Assembly (NCBI GenBank): GCA_905235285.1
Contig: CAJOLI010000005.1
Location: 20,411-84,410 of the forward strand
Reading direction: 5' to 3'
DNA: 64,000 nucleotides
Source of the DNA: an uncultured Bacteroidaceae bacterium
GTDB taxonomy: Bacteria > Bacteroidota > Bacteroidia > Bacteroidales > Bacteroidaceae
Shown here piece after piece: positions 9,852-18,781 of this stretch. The notes under the pieces were generated by a model. That model did not search any database, was not told where the DNA came from, and worked only from the letters and a program-made list of their open reading frames with translations. The position numbers were made by a program, and so were the translations under genes. Each line of letters begins with the position of its first letter. Within the stretch, counting starts at the first letter, position 1.

Positions 9852-11504
9852 ATGAAACACATACTCTTAAAGCTGGTTATTCCCATAGCAGCCTTTTCGG
9901 TCACGCTGGCTGCCGTCTCCTGTGGCGACTTTATTGAAGTCGATTCCAACAGCGTCATCAATTCTGATGGCTACAAGATCAACGACCGTGCCACAGCACG
10001 CTACACTATGTTCGGCATACTCGCACAACTGCAACGTGTTGCCGACAAGTATGTCGTCGTTGGCGAGCTGCGCGGCGACCTGCTCACCACTACTGACAAC
10101 TCCACGCAGGACTTACGCGACATCGCTGACTTCGCTGCCGACTCGCTTAATGCCTACCACCTTGATTCAGACCTCTACGCCATCATCAACAGCTGCAACT
10201 ACCTACTCAGCCGCATCGACACATCCATTGTCGTAACAAACGATGAAGGCGAACGCGAGCAGGTGCTCAAGTACGAGATGGCTCAGGCACGAGCCATCCG
10301 GGCCTGGTGTTACCTGCAACTGCTGCTCGACTACGGCACAGCGACCTACTACACCGAGCCTATAACAGCCGTTGACCAAGACATCGACGGCCAGGAGATG
10401 GACCTCGACGCCCTCGTGCCTGTGCTCATCGCAGACCTCCAACCATGGATTCCCACAGATGCCGAAACCCGCGAGCACCTGCCCGACTACGGCACCATAG
10501 ACCGCTATGCCTCAAGCCAGCTTTTCATTCCTTTGCGCGTGCTTCTCGGCGATCTCTACCTCTATATCAACGACTACGAACGAGCCGCCCAGATGTACTA
10601 TGCCCACTTGCTGAGCAACAACCTCACCGTGCTGGCACGCCGCAACGTATGGACCGACAACACCTTCACCAAGGAGTCGGGCAACTGGACAAGTCTCCTC
10701 TCGACAGCCAGCGAGATGCAGACCGTCATCCAGTGCACTGACGACTACATCGAGAGCCAGTCGCACCTCGTACAAATCTTCAGCCCTACAGAAGACTACC
10801 TCCTCGCACCATCAGCAGCTGGGCTAAACATCTGGGAGTCTCAAACCTATGCTTATGGCTCATCGGTAAGCACCCAGGGCGACCTGCGCGGACGCTACGG
10901 CACCTACGACTACGTCACCCTAGCCAAAGGCACGACCGAAACCGAGGTCGCTGCCGTAACAAAATACAAGAACTTAGAACAGGCAGTGGCTCTTTACCGC
11001 ACTTCCACCGTTTATCTGCGATATGCCGAGGCTATCAACCGACTCGGCAAGTACAATATGGCGTTCGCTCTCCTGAAGTTTGGCCTCAACCGCGAAAAAT
11101 TAAATGTGCCGTCATACGTGCCTTCGTCGGAATTCACAGATGCGGAAGGTAAAGTAATCTCTTACCTCGACTTCGGTCAAGGCAACCTCAACTATGACCA
11201 AATATTCGCGGGCAACGCTGCCATGCACTCACGCGGATGCGGTGAGCGTATATCGGACTTCCGAAGCTATTCCATAGAATCGGGCGTAGACAGCCTTCTC
11301 TTCGTCGAGAATCAGCTACTGAACGAGATGGCTCTTGAGACTGGCTACGAGGGTAATCGCTTTGCGGACATCTTACGCATAGGGCGCCACAGAGCCAGCA
11401 CGGCCTTTGTAGCGGCCAACATAGCAAAGCGCAAGCCTGCGCTTGAATCCCTCCTGCAGGACGAGCGCAATTGGTACCTGCCACATTCCGCCACAAAGAA
11501 ATAA
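9852..11504 (+). CDS. Second SusD/RagB-type glycan-binding lipoprotein
   Basis: 550-residue partner of the SusC gene that ends 6 bp upstream. Lipoprotein signal at the N-terminus (MKHILLKLVIPIAAFSVTLA... AAVSCGDFIEV). The body has the SusD helical pattern (QARAIRAWCYLQLLLDYG) and the C-terminal family signature in a diverged form (ENQLLNEMALETGYEGNRFADILRIGRH), ending with DERNWYLPHS. This divergent type is commonly annotated as RagB/SusD family. It closes the first transcription unit of the PUL, as a terminator-like hairpin follows about 20 bp downstream. Confidence 0.93.
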   Translation: MKHILLKLVIPIAAFSVTLAAVSCGDFIEVDSNSVINSDGYKINDRATARYTMFGILAQLQRVADKYVVVGELRGDLLTTTDNSTQDLRDIADFAADSLNAYHLDSDLYAIINSCNYLLSRIDTSIVVTNDEGEREQVLKYEMAQARAIRAWCYLQLLLDYGTATYYTEPITAVDQDIDGQEMDLDALVPVLIADLQPWIPTDAETREHLPDYGTIDRYASSQLFIPLRVLLGDLYLYINDYERAAQMYYAHLLSNNLTVLARRNVWTDNTFTKESGNWTSLLSTASEMQTVIQCTDDYIESQSHLVQIFSPTEDYLLAPSAAGLNIWESQTYAYGSSVSTQGDLRGRYGTYDYVTLAKGTTETEVAAVTKYKNLEQAVALYRTSTVYLRYAEAINRLGKYNMAFALLKFGLNREKLNVPSYVPSSEFTDAEGKVISYLDFGQGNLNYDQIFAGNAAMHSRGCGERISDFRSYSIESGVDSLLFVENQLLNEMALETGYEGNRFADILRIGRHRASTAFVAANIAKRKPALESLLQDERNWYLPHSATKK

Positions 11505-11526
11505 GCCACCTATCTGACATCATAAA

Positions 11527-11564
11527 AGCCCTCGGTAGACTTTAAATAGGCTCTGCCGAGGGCT
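11527..11564 (+). terminator. Hairpin terminator after the second susD
   Basis: A 13-bp stem (agccctcggtaga with tctgccgagggct, one G-U pair) around a 12-nt loop, followed by a T-rich but interrupted stretch (ttgaatattgtatttt). It lies 23 bp after the susD stop, so it probably ends the susCD transcript. Confidence 0.7.
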
Positions 11565-11581
11565 TGAATATTGTATTTTGA

Positions 11582-11922
11582 ATTATTGCTGTCCGCTAAA
11601 ACTTAAAAATGCATCAAATATCCGTCCTCAATGCCCATAAACAGGTGTTGCGGAATCTTTCCTCAGTAAATTTGCCGAAATTTGCTGTCACGCTGTCACC
11701 GCCGTCGTAAGATATTGGTTTCCTTATGAGTAGCGGTGACAGATGGGTGACAGATACCCCCTTTTGGTGACAGATAAACCCTCAAAAAGGGCCTTTTATC
11801 CAAAATGGTGCTGGATTTTAAATCATAGGTGTCCGCTAAAAATCATTGGTGCTTTCGGCAATCGTTAATTCCTCGGACAGCCGTTGACACTCCTTAAGGG
11901 GGCTTGTCTAATGCTAAAAGCC
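11582..11922 (+). repeat. Left arm of the long inverted repeat
   Basis: Matches the reverse complement of 12321-12660 over its whole length with scattered substitutions (roughly 80-85% by eye). Well conserved blocks include the outer tgtccgctaaaac end, a 60-bp core around aatttgccgaaatttgctgtca, three gtgacaga-type motifs, and the inner end ggcttgtctaatgctaaaag. The least conserved part is around 11703-11735, suggesting the copies are old. Confidence 0.8.
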
Positions 11923-12138
11923 ACGTGAGTTCGGTATAAGAAATATGCCTGGGAAATTACAGGAGTGCGAATTAGTTTGTACCTTCGCAGCAGCGAAACA
12001 ACGAGTTACGGACAATTTCTTTGCGAGGCTTATTGCATACAATCTACTGCCAAGGAAACCAGGAATGAACATTGAAATCTTTGGCAAAAACATATTAGTT
12101 GCATAGAGCTAATCACCTGCTTACGTTGCATTATGGAG

Positions 12139-12186
12139 CCAATAGTTTTAGGTGTCCCACCTAGGTGGGACACCTAAAACTATTGG
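12139..12186. repeat. Perfect 48-bp palindrome
   Basis: Two 24-bp arms meet without a spacer at 12162/12163. The left arm starts ccaatagttttaggtgtccc and the centre is cacctaggtg. It could extrude as a cruciform or form a long RNA hairpin. It is not followed by a T tract, so it is not a standard terminator. Confidence 0.9.
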
Positions 12187-12196
12187 TTGCATCCGC

Positions 12197-12262
12197 CATT
12201 TCAACCGGTTGAGTTGAGCATTTCGACCGGTTGCATTGAATGTTTCGGCCAGTTGTCTTCGC
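12197..12262 (+). repeat. Three 22-bp imperfect tandem repeats
   Basis: Units start at 12197, 12219 and 12241. Shared core is tttcRaccggttg in units 1 and 2 and tttcggccagttg in unit 3. They begin 11 bp after the 48-bp palindrome. No coding function is evident; they could be binding sites, as two-helical-turn spacing would allow. Confidence 0.7.
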
Positions 12263-12320
12263 CAAATAAACATTCAAAATTATGGGTGTCCGCTAAACGT
12301 ACTTTTGTGCCTAAACTTAC

Positions 12321-12660
12321 GGCTTTTAGCATTAGACAAGCCCCCTTAAGAAGTGTCAACGGCTGTCCGAGGAATTAATGATTGCCGAAAGCAACAATGA
12401 TTTCTAGCGGACACCCATTATTTTGAATCCAACCTCATTTTGGATAAAACACCCTTTTTGAGGGTTTATCTGTCACCAAAAGGGGTATCTGTCACCTATC
12501 TGTCACCGCCTACCCACAAGATAATCAGCGCCTTGCAAGCGCGGTGACAGCGTGACAGCAAATTTCGGCAAATTTACTGAGGAAAGATTCCGCAACACCT
12601 GTTTATGGGCAATGCTGACGATGATTATTGCACATCTGAGTTTTAGCGGACATCAATAAT
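12321..12660 (-). repeat. Right arm of the long inverted repeat
   Basis: Inverted, diverged copy of 11582-11922. It ends in gttttagcggacatcaataat, the mirror of the left outer end. A short sequence similar to this outer end recurs alone at 25029-25051. Confidence 0.8.
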
Positions 12661-12714
12661 ATGGAGGTTGGGATTGAGTGTTTACGCGTGTGGGTGCGTA
12701 GTAATAAATAGTGA

Positions 12715-12800
12715 AGGCCTCTCCCCAGCGCCTCCCCTGAAGGGAAGGGGAGTATCACTGCAGAAGTACTTCCTTTTAGGGAAGGATTTAGGGGAGGCTG
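12715..12800. repeat. REP-like nested GC-rich inverted repeat
   Basis: Outer arms aggcctctcccc and taggggaggct enclose an inner hairpin, ctcccct...aggggag. The ctcccc/ggggag style is shared with the cluster near 62974-63038, indicating a dispersed intergenic repeat. It lies 20 bp upstream of the lyase start. Confidence 0.6.
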
Positions 12801-12821
12801 TGAAAAAATGAGAAGTTAGAA

Positions 12822-15116
12822 ATGAAAAGAAGGGTGATATTATGCGTCTTGCTGACGCTTTTGATTTCTTCAGCGGCGGCCCAACTGCCGCGGCATGAAG
12901 TGCTAAGTCTGAAGAGGCGGACCGACGTTTGGCGTGACAGCGTCATGAAGCAGCCGGACTGGTTGTTGTCCCGCTTGCAGATGTACTGGTCGAGCCATGC
13001 GACGGATGTCTTCATCAACAACGAGACTTTCGACCATCCAGGGGGTGAGAGGGCTCCGGTGCCGACAGTGAAGTACAACGGCACCCGAAGTTTTGCGAGC
13101 CAGTATGACCGTCCGAAGCTGGCGGATGTGGTGCCCTACGACGATGACGCTGAGGGCGACGTAACGTTTATCAACAGGTCAACGGGTGAGATGGAAAAGA
13201 CTCATGCGTCAAAGACAGGCTGCAACATTGCTTCCCTCAACCGACAAATCCTAGGCATAGCCCGCGACGCGGCGCTCCTCTTCGCTGAGAGCGGCGATGA
13301 GAGTTACGCGAAGATGGCGTTGGACGTGTTTGACACGTTCCTGAAGGGCATCTACTACCGCAACGTGCCGACGGACTTGACGCACGGGCACATACAGACG
13401 TTGGTAGGCATGACAACATTCGAGGTCATCCACGAAGATGCCATAAACGAACTGACAGAGATGTACCCGCTGTTGAAGAAGAGTGGAGCGTTCAAGAGCG
13501 AGAATACAGCGTTATACGATGGAGCGTTCAAGAAATGGGCGGATAACATCATTGCGAACGGCGTGCCGCACAACAACTGGGACTTGATACAAGCGAACTT
13601 CATCGTAAGTATAGCCCTGGTTTTGGGGCATGACGAGGACTATGGCGACGGGAAGGGTCGCGAGTATTATCTGGACTACGTGCTGAACCGCTCGAGCATC
13701 CGTCAGTGGAGCATGAAACGTCTGGCGGCCTTCGGCTTCGACGAGCGGACGCACATCTGGTGCGAGTCGCCAGGCTACAGCACGATGGTCGTAGGCGAGT
13801 TCGCGACGTTTGCAAACACTATGGACGAGAAGGCAGGCGTGGACATGTTCCAGGAGATACCAGCGATAGAGAAAGCCATCTTCGCCTCGCCACAGTACCT
13901 CTTCCCGAACCGGATGATCTGCGGCTGGGGCGATACGCACCCAAACTATCTGAGCTCTCATGCTGCTGACCTTATGAAGAAATATGCGGAGCGGCATGAA
14001 GATAAAGATCTTGCCGCCCGTCTGTCAGGCTTGCTGGATGCCATCAAGCCGGAAGCGCCTGCTGCTGAGATTGAGAAATATGTCAGCAAGACGTTTTATA
14101 GCCCTAATGTCTCATGGCTGATGCAGCGCACGGGCATGGACATTCAGCACGACTTGGCAATCTCGCTGAACGGTGCCCTTGGCAACCACGAGCACGCCAA
14201 CGGCATCTCTATGGAGCTGTATGGCAAGGGCTTCGTGCTTGGTCCTGATGCGGGGATAGGTCGGACGCTCTACAGCGGTGCGGACTACAATGAATATTAC
14301 TCGCGCTTCCCTGCGCACAACACGGTTTGCGTGGACGGCGTGTCGGACCACGCGGTGATGATGTCGCAGCATGCTTTTGAGGTGCGTTTCCTGAAGGCTG
14401 AGGAGGAGGCTACGGTGAGCCAGGTGGCATTCGTTGAACCGGAGACGCAGAGCGAACAGCTGCGCACGAACGGCATAGTAAAAACGCGGGATGGCGGCTA
14501 TTACGTGGATATTTTCCGCAGCCGTCGGAAGGACGGGCAGGACAAGTTCCACGATTATTTCTACCACAACCTGGGACAGACGATGACCCTCACGAGCGAT
14601 GACAACAGCGACCTGGGCTTGCAACCGACAGACGAACTCGCCTTCGCAGGCGGGCACCTGTACGCCTACAGCTATATCTGGGACAAATATTCGGCCCGCA
14701 CGGACAAGGATGTGATGGCAACATTCACGACGGAGTGCCCTGACGGCAGGTTGATAGAGATGACGATGTGGATGGAGGGCGCGGCGGACCGCGAAGTGTT
14801 CAAAGCTCTCTCACCTGTAAACCTCGAATATGAGCGCCTAGGCAACTTCATGCCTTATAAGGTCGACGAGCAGCCGGTGCTGACATTCGTAGCGCGCCAG
14901 TACGGAGAGGCGTGGCACCATCCCTTCGTGGCGGTCTTTGAGCCGAGCGACACGAATGAGCCTTCGGAAATAGAAAAGGTGGAGTTCTTCACTCCGAAAG
15001 AGCCGGATGCGGTAGGCATTAAGGTGACACTAAAGAACGGGCGGGAAGACGTGATTGTCGCGACCCCGGAGCATTATAGAGTAACTTCAAACGGAAAAAC
15101 CATTATAGAAGAGTGA
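12822..15116 (+). CDS. Heparinase II/III-family polysaccharide lyase
   Basis: 764-residue secreted enzyme predicted to cleave uronic-acid-containing polysaccharide by beta-elimination, leaving unsaturated uronyl ends that the GH88 enzyme of the same locus could remove. A Sec signal peptide (MKRRVILCVLLTLLISSAAAQ) is followed by an alpha/alpha-toroid domain (about residues 90-420; GVPHNNWDLIQANF and GFDERTHIWCESPGYSTM lie in the likely active-site region) and a C-terminal beta-sandwich of the heparinase II/III type (NHEHANGISMELYGKGFVLG, then SRFPAHNTVCVDG). His, Tyr and Asn residues typical of these lyases are present, but exact catalytic residues and CAZy family could not be fixed. It opens the second gene group of the PUL. 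Confidence 0.85.
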   Translation: MKRRVILCVLLTLLISSAAAQLPRHEVLSLKRRTDVWRDSVMKQPDWLLSRLQMYWSSHATDVFINNETFDHPGGERAPVPTVKYNGTRSFASQYDRPKLADVVPYDDDAEGDVTFINRSTGEMEKTHASKTGCNIASLNRQILGIARDAALLFAESGDESYAKMALDVFDTFLKGIYYRNVPTDLTHGHIQTLVGMTTFEVIHEDAINELTEMYPLLKKSGAFKSENTALYDGAFKKWADNIIANGVPHNNWDLIQANFIVSIALVLGHDEDYGDGKGREYYLDYVLNRSSIRQWSMKRLAAFGFDERTHIWCESPGYSTMVVGEFATFANTMDEKAGVDMFQEIPAIEKAIFASPQYLFPNRMICGWGDTHPNYLSSHAADLMKKYAERHEDKDLAARLSGLLDAIKPEAPAAEIEKYVSKTFYSPNVSWLMQRTGMDIQHDLAISLNGALGNHEHANGISMELYGKGFVLGPDAGIGRTLYSGADYNEYYSRFPAHNTVCVDGVSDHAVMMSQHAFEVRFLKAEEEATVSQVAFVEPETQSEQLRTNGIVKTRDGGYYVDIFRSRRKDGQDKFHDYFYHNLGQTMTLTSDDNSDLGLQPTDELAFAGGHLYAYSYIWDKYSARTDKDVMATFTTECPDGRLIEMTMWMEGAADREVFKALSPVNLEYERLGNFMPYKVDEQPVLTFVARQYGEAWHHPFVAVFEPSDTNEPSEIEKVEFFTPKEPDAVGIKVTLKNGREDVIVATPEHYRVTSNGKTIIEE

Positions 15117-15128
15117 ATAAAAGAGGGA

Positions 15129-15205
15129 TGCGCAGGGGAAAACCTGCGCCGCAGCTCGAAGAGTGAAAAGTTAAAAATGAAAAATGAAAGGTGAAAAGAA
15201 AAAAA
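15129..15205 (+). repeat. Short hairpin plus A-rich gtgaaaa repeat before GH97
   Basis: A perfect 7-bp hairpin (gcgcagg-ggaaaa-cctgcgc, 15130-15149) is followed by gagtgaaaagttaaaaatg and similar units up to the GH97 start. The same kind of repeat occurs near 6730-6780 (reverse strand), 12800-12835, 23070-23100 and 54712-54736. Confidence 0.55.
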
Positions 15206-17145
15206 TGAGAAAGCCCCTGTTCATAGTCTTACTAAGCCTGCCGTTACTGGCGATGGCGCAGTCGCTGTCCTCGCCCGACGGCAAGTACACTATCACGGTA
15301 GAAGGAATGAGCTATTGCGTGACCTTCTCTGGCAAAACGATTATTGAGAAGAGTCGTCTGGGTGTAGACATTGACAATCGCCTTTTTGAGTCGGCACTGG
15401 GCGTGCCGCGGGGTGAGCATGAAGACTGGTGTAGCGACCTACAGCTGAAAAGCGAAGAGCGCACGGCAGTAGACACCACATGGGCCCCGCTTTACGGCGA
15501 GAACGCTCAGATCCGCGACCACTTCAACGAGCTGGTGCTGCATTATGAGAAAGGTTCTAACGGCCAAGGCACGGTCTCTGATGGCTACGACAAACGTAAG
15601 TATTACGCGATGGACATCATTGTCCGCGCTTACGATGAGGGTATAGCCTTCCGCTATCATTTCCCGGAGACAGCCAACAGCCTATTCCTTCATATCAGAG
15701 GGGAGCAAACGACCTTTGATATGCCTGAAGGCACAAGGGGGTGGTATGAAGAATGGGCCCAAGGGCCCTTCTACGAAGTCCCGCTGAAGAACGACATCGC
15801 AGCCATAGAGTCCACACGAGCCTTATCGGCGACGGAAGGTGGGCCGGCCCAGTGGTTCGAGAGCGAGCGCCCTCTGCTGCTTCAACTGCCCGACGGCACT
15901 TACGTAGCCTTGCTCGAAGCTGCCATGAAGGACTATGCCCGCGGTAAGTTCCGTTTGGCTAAAGACAATGCGCTGCAAGTGGCTATGTACGGCAGCGCCG
16001 ACATCATATCGCCCTACGATACGCCGTGGCGCGTCATCATGGCAGGCGAGCGCGCCGTAGACCTGATAAATCACAAGGAGTTGGTTCTCAACTTGAATGT
16101 TGAACGTGCTGGAATCGACTGGTCTTGGGTACGACCTGGAAAAGCTTTCCGGTCATGCCGTCTGGATAAGGCCTCTATAATGAAGTCTATAGACTATTGT
16201 GCCGAATTTGGTATTCCATACGTAGAGCTTGATGCCGGATGGTACGGCCCGGAAGGAAAAGTAAGCAGCGATGCCCGTGCAGTCATCTCGACACGCGACT
16301 TCACGATGCCCGAGATCTGCGAATACGCAAAAAGCAAAGGCGTCGGGGTGTGGGTCTACGTCAACCAGCGTGCCCTCGAGAAACAGCTGGACGAGCTGTT
16401 GCCGCTCTATCAGCAATGGGGCATCAAGGGCATCAAGTTCGGTTTCGTGCAGATAGGCAGCCAGCAGTGGTCCACATGGTTGCACGACGCCGTGGCCAAA
16501 TGTGCCGACTACAAGATTATGGTAGACATACACGATGAATACCGCCCTACAGGTCTCTCACGCACCTATCCGAACTTGCTCACGCAGGAAGGCATCCGCG
16601 GAAACGAGGAGATGCCTGATGCAACGCACAACACTCTCCTACCCTTCACACGTTACCTCTGCGGACCTGCCGACTACACGCTGTGCTACTTCAACAATCG
16701 CGTGAAGAACACCAAGGGACATCAGCTTGCCATGATGGCTGTCTATTATTCGCCTCTGCAGTTTCTGTTTTGGTACGACAACCCCTACCCCGATGGTTGG
16801 GAATCGGCCGAACTGAAGTTCTGGCGCGAGTGCCCCACCGTATTCGACGAGAGCATAGCCCTCGATGGCATTCCTGGTGAGTACATCATTCAAGCCCGCC
16901 GATCAGGCGAGGACTGGTACGTCGGCGCTATGACCAACACAGAAGGACGCACCGTCAACATACCCACCGACTTCATGCCGGCAGGAAAGTATCTGGCGGA
17001 AATCTATAACGACGACCCTGCACTCGACACCAGGACAAAGGTTTCTGTCAGCACTCTTAAGGTTAAAGCGGGAAAGCCCATCACCCTGAAGTTGCAACCT
17101 TCTGGTGGCGCAGCCCTACATCTGACAAGAGAAAAAAGGAAATAA
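15205..17145 (+). CDS. GH97 alpha-glycosidase (SusB-like)
   Basis: 646-residue periplasmic glycoside hydrolase of family 97, which contains alpha-glucosidases and alpha-galactosidases. The ATG at 15205 gives a standard signal peptide (MRKPLFIVLLSLPLLAMAQ); an ATG 21 bp upstream only adds a basic repeat-derived extension. The N-terminal beta-super-sandwich opens with SLSSPDGKYTITVE; the catalytic barrel carries YVELDAGWYG, GVWVYVNQRA, GIKFGFVQIG and LLTQEGIRGNEEMP; a small C-terminal beta domain follows. Where retaining members have an Asp nucleophile (IKVDF-type motif) this protein has Gly (IKFGF), which argues for the inverting, SusB-like mechanism; that step relies on remembered family data. 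It ends 4 bp before the GH39 gene. Confidence 0.9.
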   Translation: MRKPLFIVLLSLPLLAMAQSLSSPDGKYTITVEGMSYCVTFSGKTIIEKSRLGVDIDNRLFESALGVPRGEHEDWCSDLQLKSEERTAVDTTWAPLYGENAQIRDHFNELVLHYEKGSNGQGTVSDGYDKRKYYAMDIIVRAYDEGIAFRYHFPETANSLFLHIRGEQTTFDMPEGTRGWYEEWAQGPFYEVPLKNDIAAIESTRALSATEGGPAQWFESERPLLLQLPDGTYVALLEAAMKDYARGKFRLAKDNALQVAMYGSADIISPYDTPWRVIMAGERAVDLINHKELVLNLNVERAGIDWSWVRPGKAFRSCRLDKASIMKSIDYCAEFGIPYVELDAGWYGPEGKVSSDARAVISTRDFTMPEICEYAKSKGVGVWVYVNQRALEKQLDELLPLYQQWGIKGIKFGFVQIGSQQWSTWLHDAVAKCADYKIMVDIHDEYRPTGLSRTYPNLLTQEGIRGNEEMPDATHNTLLPFTRYLCGPADYTLCYFNNRVKNTKGHQLAMMAVYYSPLQFLFWYDNPYPDGWESAELKFWRECPTVFDESIALDGIPGEYIIQARRSGEDWYVGAMTNTEGRTVNIPTDFMPAGKYLAEIYNDDPALDTRTKVSVSTLKVKAGKPITLKLQPSGGAALHLTREKRK

Positions 17146-17149
17146 CTAT

Positions 17150-18781
17150 ATGAGTCATTTCTGCCGTATCATTTCGTTCGTGCTTCTCCTGGCGACGTCG
17201 CTTGCTGCGGAAGCACAAGTAGTTGACACGAAGGCTCGTGGCGAGCGCTTTGAGCATCTCTGGAGCGTTGGGACATGCGCCGGACGAGCCAACGAGGGGT
17301 TGCGCACGGCGTGGGTAGAACAGCTGCGACTGGCGAAGGAGCACTGCGGCTTCCAGTACCTGCGCATGCACGGGATCTTCGACGACGACATGTGCATCTA
17401 CCATGAGAAGACGAACGGACAGGTTGTCTACAACTGGCAGTACGTCGACGAGGTCTACGACCGTATGCTCGAACTCGGCGTGCGCCCGTTCGTAGAGCTG
17501 TCGTTCTTCCCTAAGGGCATCGATGCCGATGGCGGAAAGACGCAGATGTGGTACTGGAACCGCGTGTCGTTCGACAGGGAGAAAATGCCCAAATGGGGCG
17601 CACTGGTGAAAGCTTTCACGCAGCATGTCGTCGACCGCTACGGACTCAACGAGGTGCGGCAGTGGTATTTTGAGGTGTGGAACGAGCCTAACCTTGACTT
17701 CGGCTTTTTCGACGGTACGAAGAGCGACTATTTCTATCTCTACAAGGTGACCGCCGACGCCGTGAAATCGGTTGACAAGGAGCTGAAGGTGGGCGGTCCA
17801 GCTACGAGCAACTTCATTGCCGACCATCGCCACGACGGCGAACGAACGGACAACAAGAAGTCTGTGTTCTATCCGCAGGATCAGATCAACAAGCAGCAGT
17901 GGAAAGGCATCTGGATAGAGGAGTTACTGACATATTGCGCACAGAACGCGCTGCCCGTAGACTTCATCTCAACCCACGCCTATCCCACCGACTATGCCCT
18001 CGACCCCGTAAGCGGCAAGGGCAAAGGTGCTATTCGCTATGCTAACTCACTGCGCGACGACCTGACATGGCTGCGAAAGACCATTGCCAAGAGCGCATTT
18101 CCCAAGGCAGAGATACACATCACAGAGTGGAGCACCAGCCCCAGCAGTCGCGACCGCATGCATGATTTGATACCGCCAGCAGCCTACATCCTGAAAGCAA
18201 ACCTCGACAACATCGGCGGAGCCAACAGCGTGATGTACTGGACGTTCACCGACATCTTTGAGGAGAAGGGCGGCGGTGAGGAGATATTCCATGGAGGCTT
18301 CGGCATGATCAACTTCCAAGGCATTGTAAAGCCCTCGTTCCACGCCTATCGCATGCTACACCAGCTGGGCGACGAGCGTCTGAGCTACGACGGACATGTA
18401 TTCGTCAGCCGCCACAGCGACACAGGGAAGATTACCGCCTTGGCATTCAACTACCCAGAGGAATTCACAGAAATAGTTCCCTCGTCGAGCAATGCCGGCA
18501 GCTACATGAACGCTTCGCCGCGCAACATCACACTGACGCTGACGGGGCTTACTCCAGGCAAGCCCTTCATCATTGAGACGCTCGACAAGGATCATGGCAA
18601 TGCCTACGACGCATGGCAAGCCATGGGAGCGCCCCACTCGCCGACACGCGAACAGACGGCCTACCTGAAAAGCAAAGGATGGGGCACACTGAAAGAATCG
18701 GTCCTCGCCGGGGCTGACGGCACGCTGACCATCAGTCGCCAACTGCCACCCTGGACATGTATATTGATTAGTCAACCATGA
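17150..18781 (+). CDS. GH39 glycoside hydrolase (beta-xylosidase/iduronidase family)
   Basis: 543-residue secreted enzyme with a (beta/alpha)8 barrel of family 39. Signal peptide MSHFCRIISFVLLLATSLAAEAQ. The acid/base Glu is in FEVWNEPN (Glu179) and the nucleophile in HITEWSTSP (Glu326), the standard GH39 pair. Known GH39 activities include beta-xylosidase, alpha-L-iduronidase and arabinose-releasing enzymes, so the substrate is open. The last codons overlap the next gene by 4 bp (ATGA), a sign of translational coupling. Domain length is normal; a C-terminal beta-sandwich follows the barrel. Confidence 0.92.
   Translation: MSHFCRIISFVLLLATSLAAEAQVVDTKARGERFEHLWSVGTCAGRANEGLRTAWVEQLRLAKEHCGFQYLRMHGIFDDDMCIYHEKTNGQVVYNWQYVDEVYDRMLELGVRPFVELSFFPKGIDADGGKTQMWYWNRVSFDREKMPKWGALVKAFTQHVVDRYGLNEVRQWYFEVWNEPNLDFGFFDGTKSDYFYLYKVTADAVKSVDKELKVGGPATSNFIADHRHDGERTDNKKSVFYPQDQINKQQWKGIWIEELLTYCAQNALPVDFISTHAYPTDYALDPVSGKGKGAIRYANSLRDDLTWLRKTIAKSAFPKAEIHITEWSTSPSSRDRMHDLIPPAAYILKANLDNIGGANSVMYWTFTDIFEEKGGGEEIFHGGFGMINFQGIVKPSFHAYRMLHQLGDERLSYDGHVFVSRHSDTGKITALAFNYPEEFTEIVPSSSNAGSYMNASPRNITLTLTGLTPGKPFIIETLDKDHGNAYDAWQAMGAPHSPTREQTAYLKSKGWGTLKESVLAGADGTLTISRQLPPWTCILISQP

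Larger units (their letters stand above)
11582..12660. mobile_element. Inverted-repeat element without a coding gene (MITE-like or relic)
   Basis: About 1.08 kb of gene-free DNA between the two halves of the PUL. It is bounded by two arms of about 340 bp in inverted orientation (11582-11922 and 12321-12660). The outer ends are nearly identical (attattgctgtccgctaaaac versus the reverse complement attattgatgtccgctaaaac). The motif tgtccgctaaa or a close variant occurs again at both inner positions (near 11830 and 12405) and near 12287. The middle 400 bp holds a perfect 48-bp palindrome and three 22-bp tandem repeats. No ORF in it resembles a transposase. The layout resembles a non-autonomous transposon or a nested pair of insertions, but the family was not recognised. 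Confidence 0.6.

Noticed and set aside
12187..12378. Plus-strand ORF of 63 residues in the inverted-repeat element
   Set aside because: It consists of the 22-bp tandem repeats and one repeat arm read through; no transposase features.
11582..12660. Invertible promoter (phase-variation switch)
   Set aside because: The arms are diverged and about 340 bp long rather than short and identical, and no recombinase gene is nearby.
13512..13997. Long minus-strand open frame (161 codons) within the lyase gene
   Set aside because: A shadow frame; the plus frame carries the heparinase motifs. The same applies to similar long antisense frames in the PUL, deaD and SusC genes.
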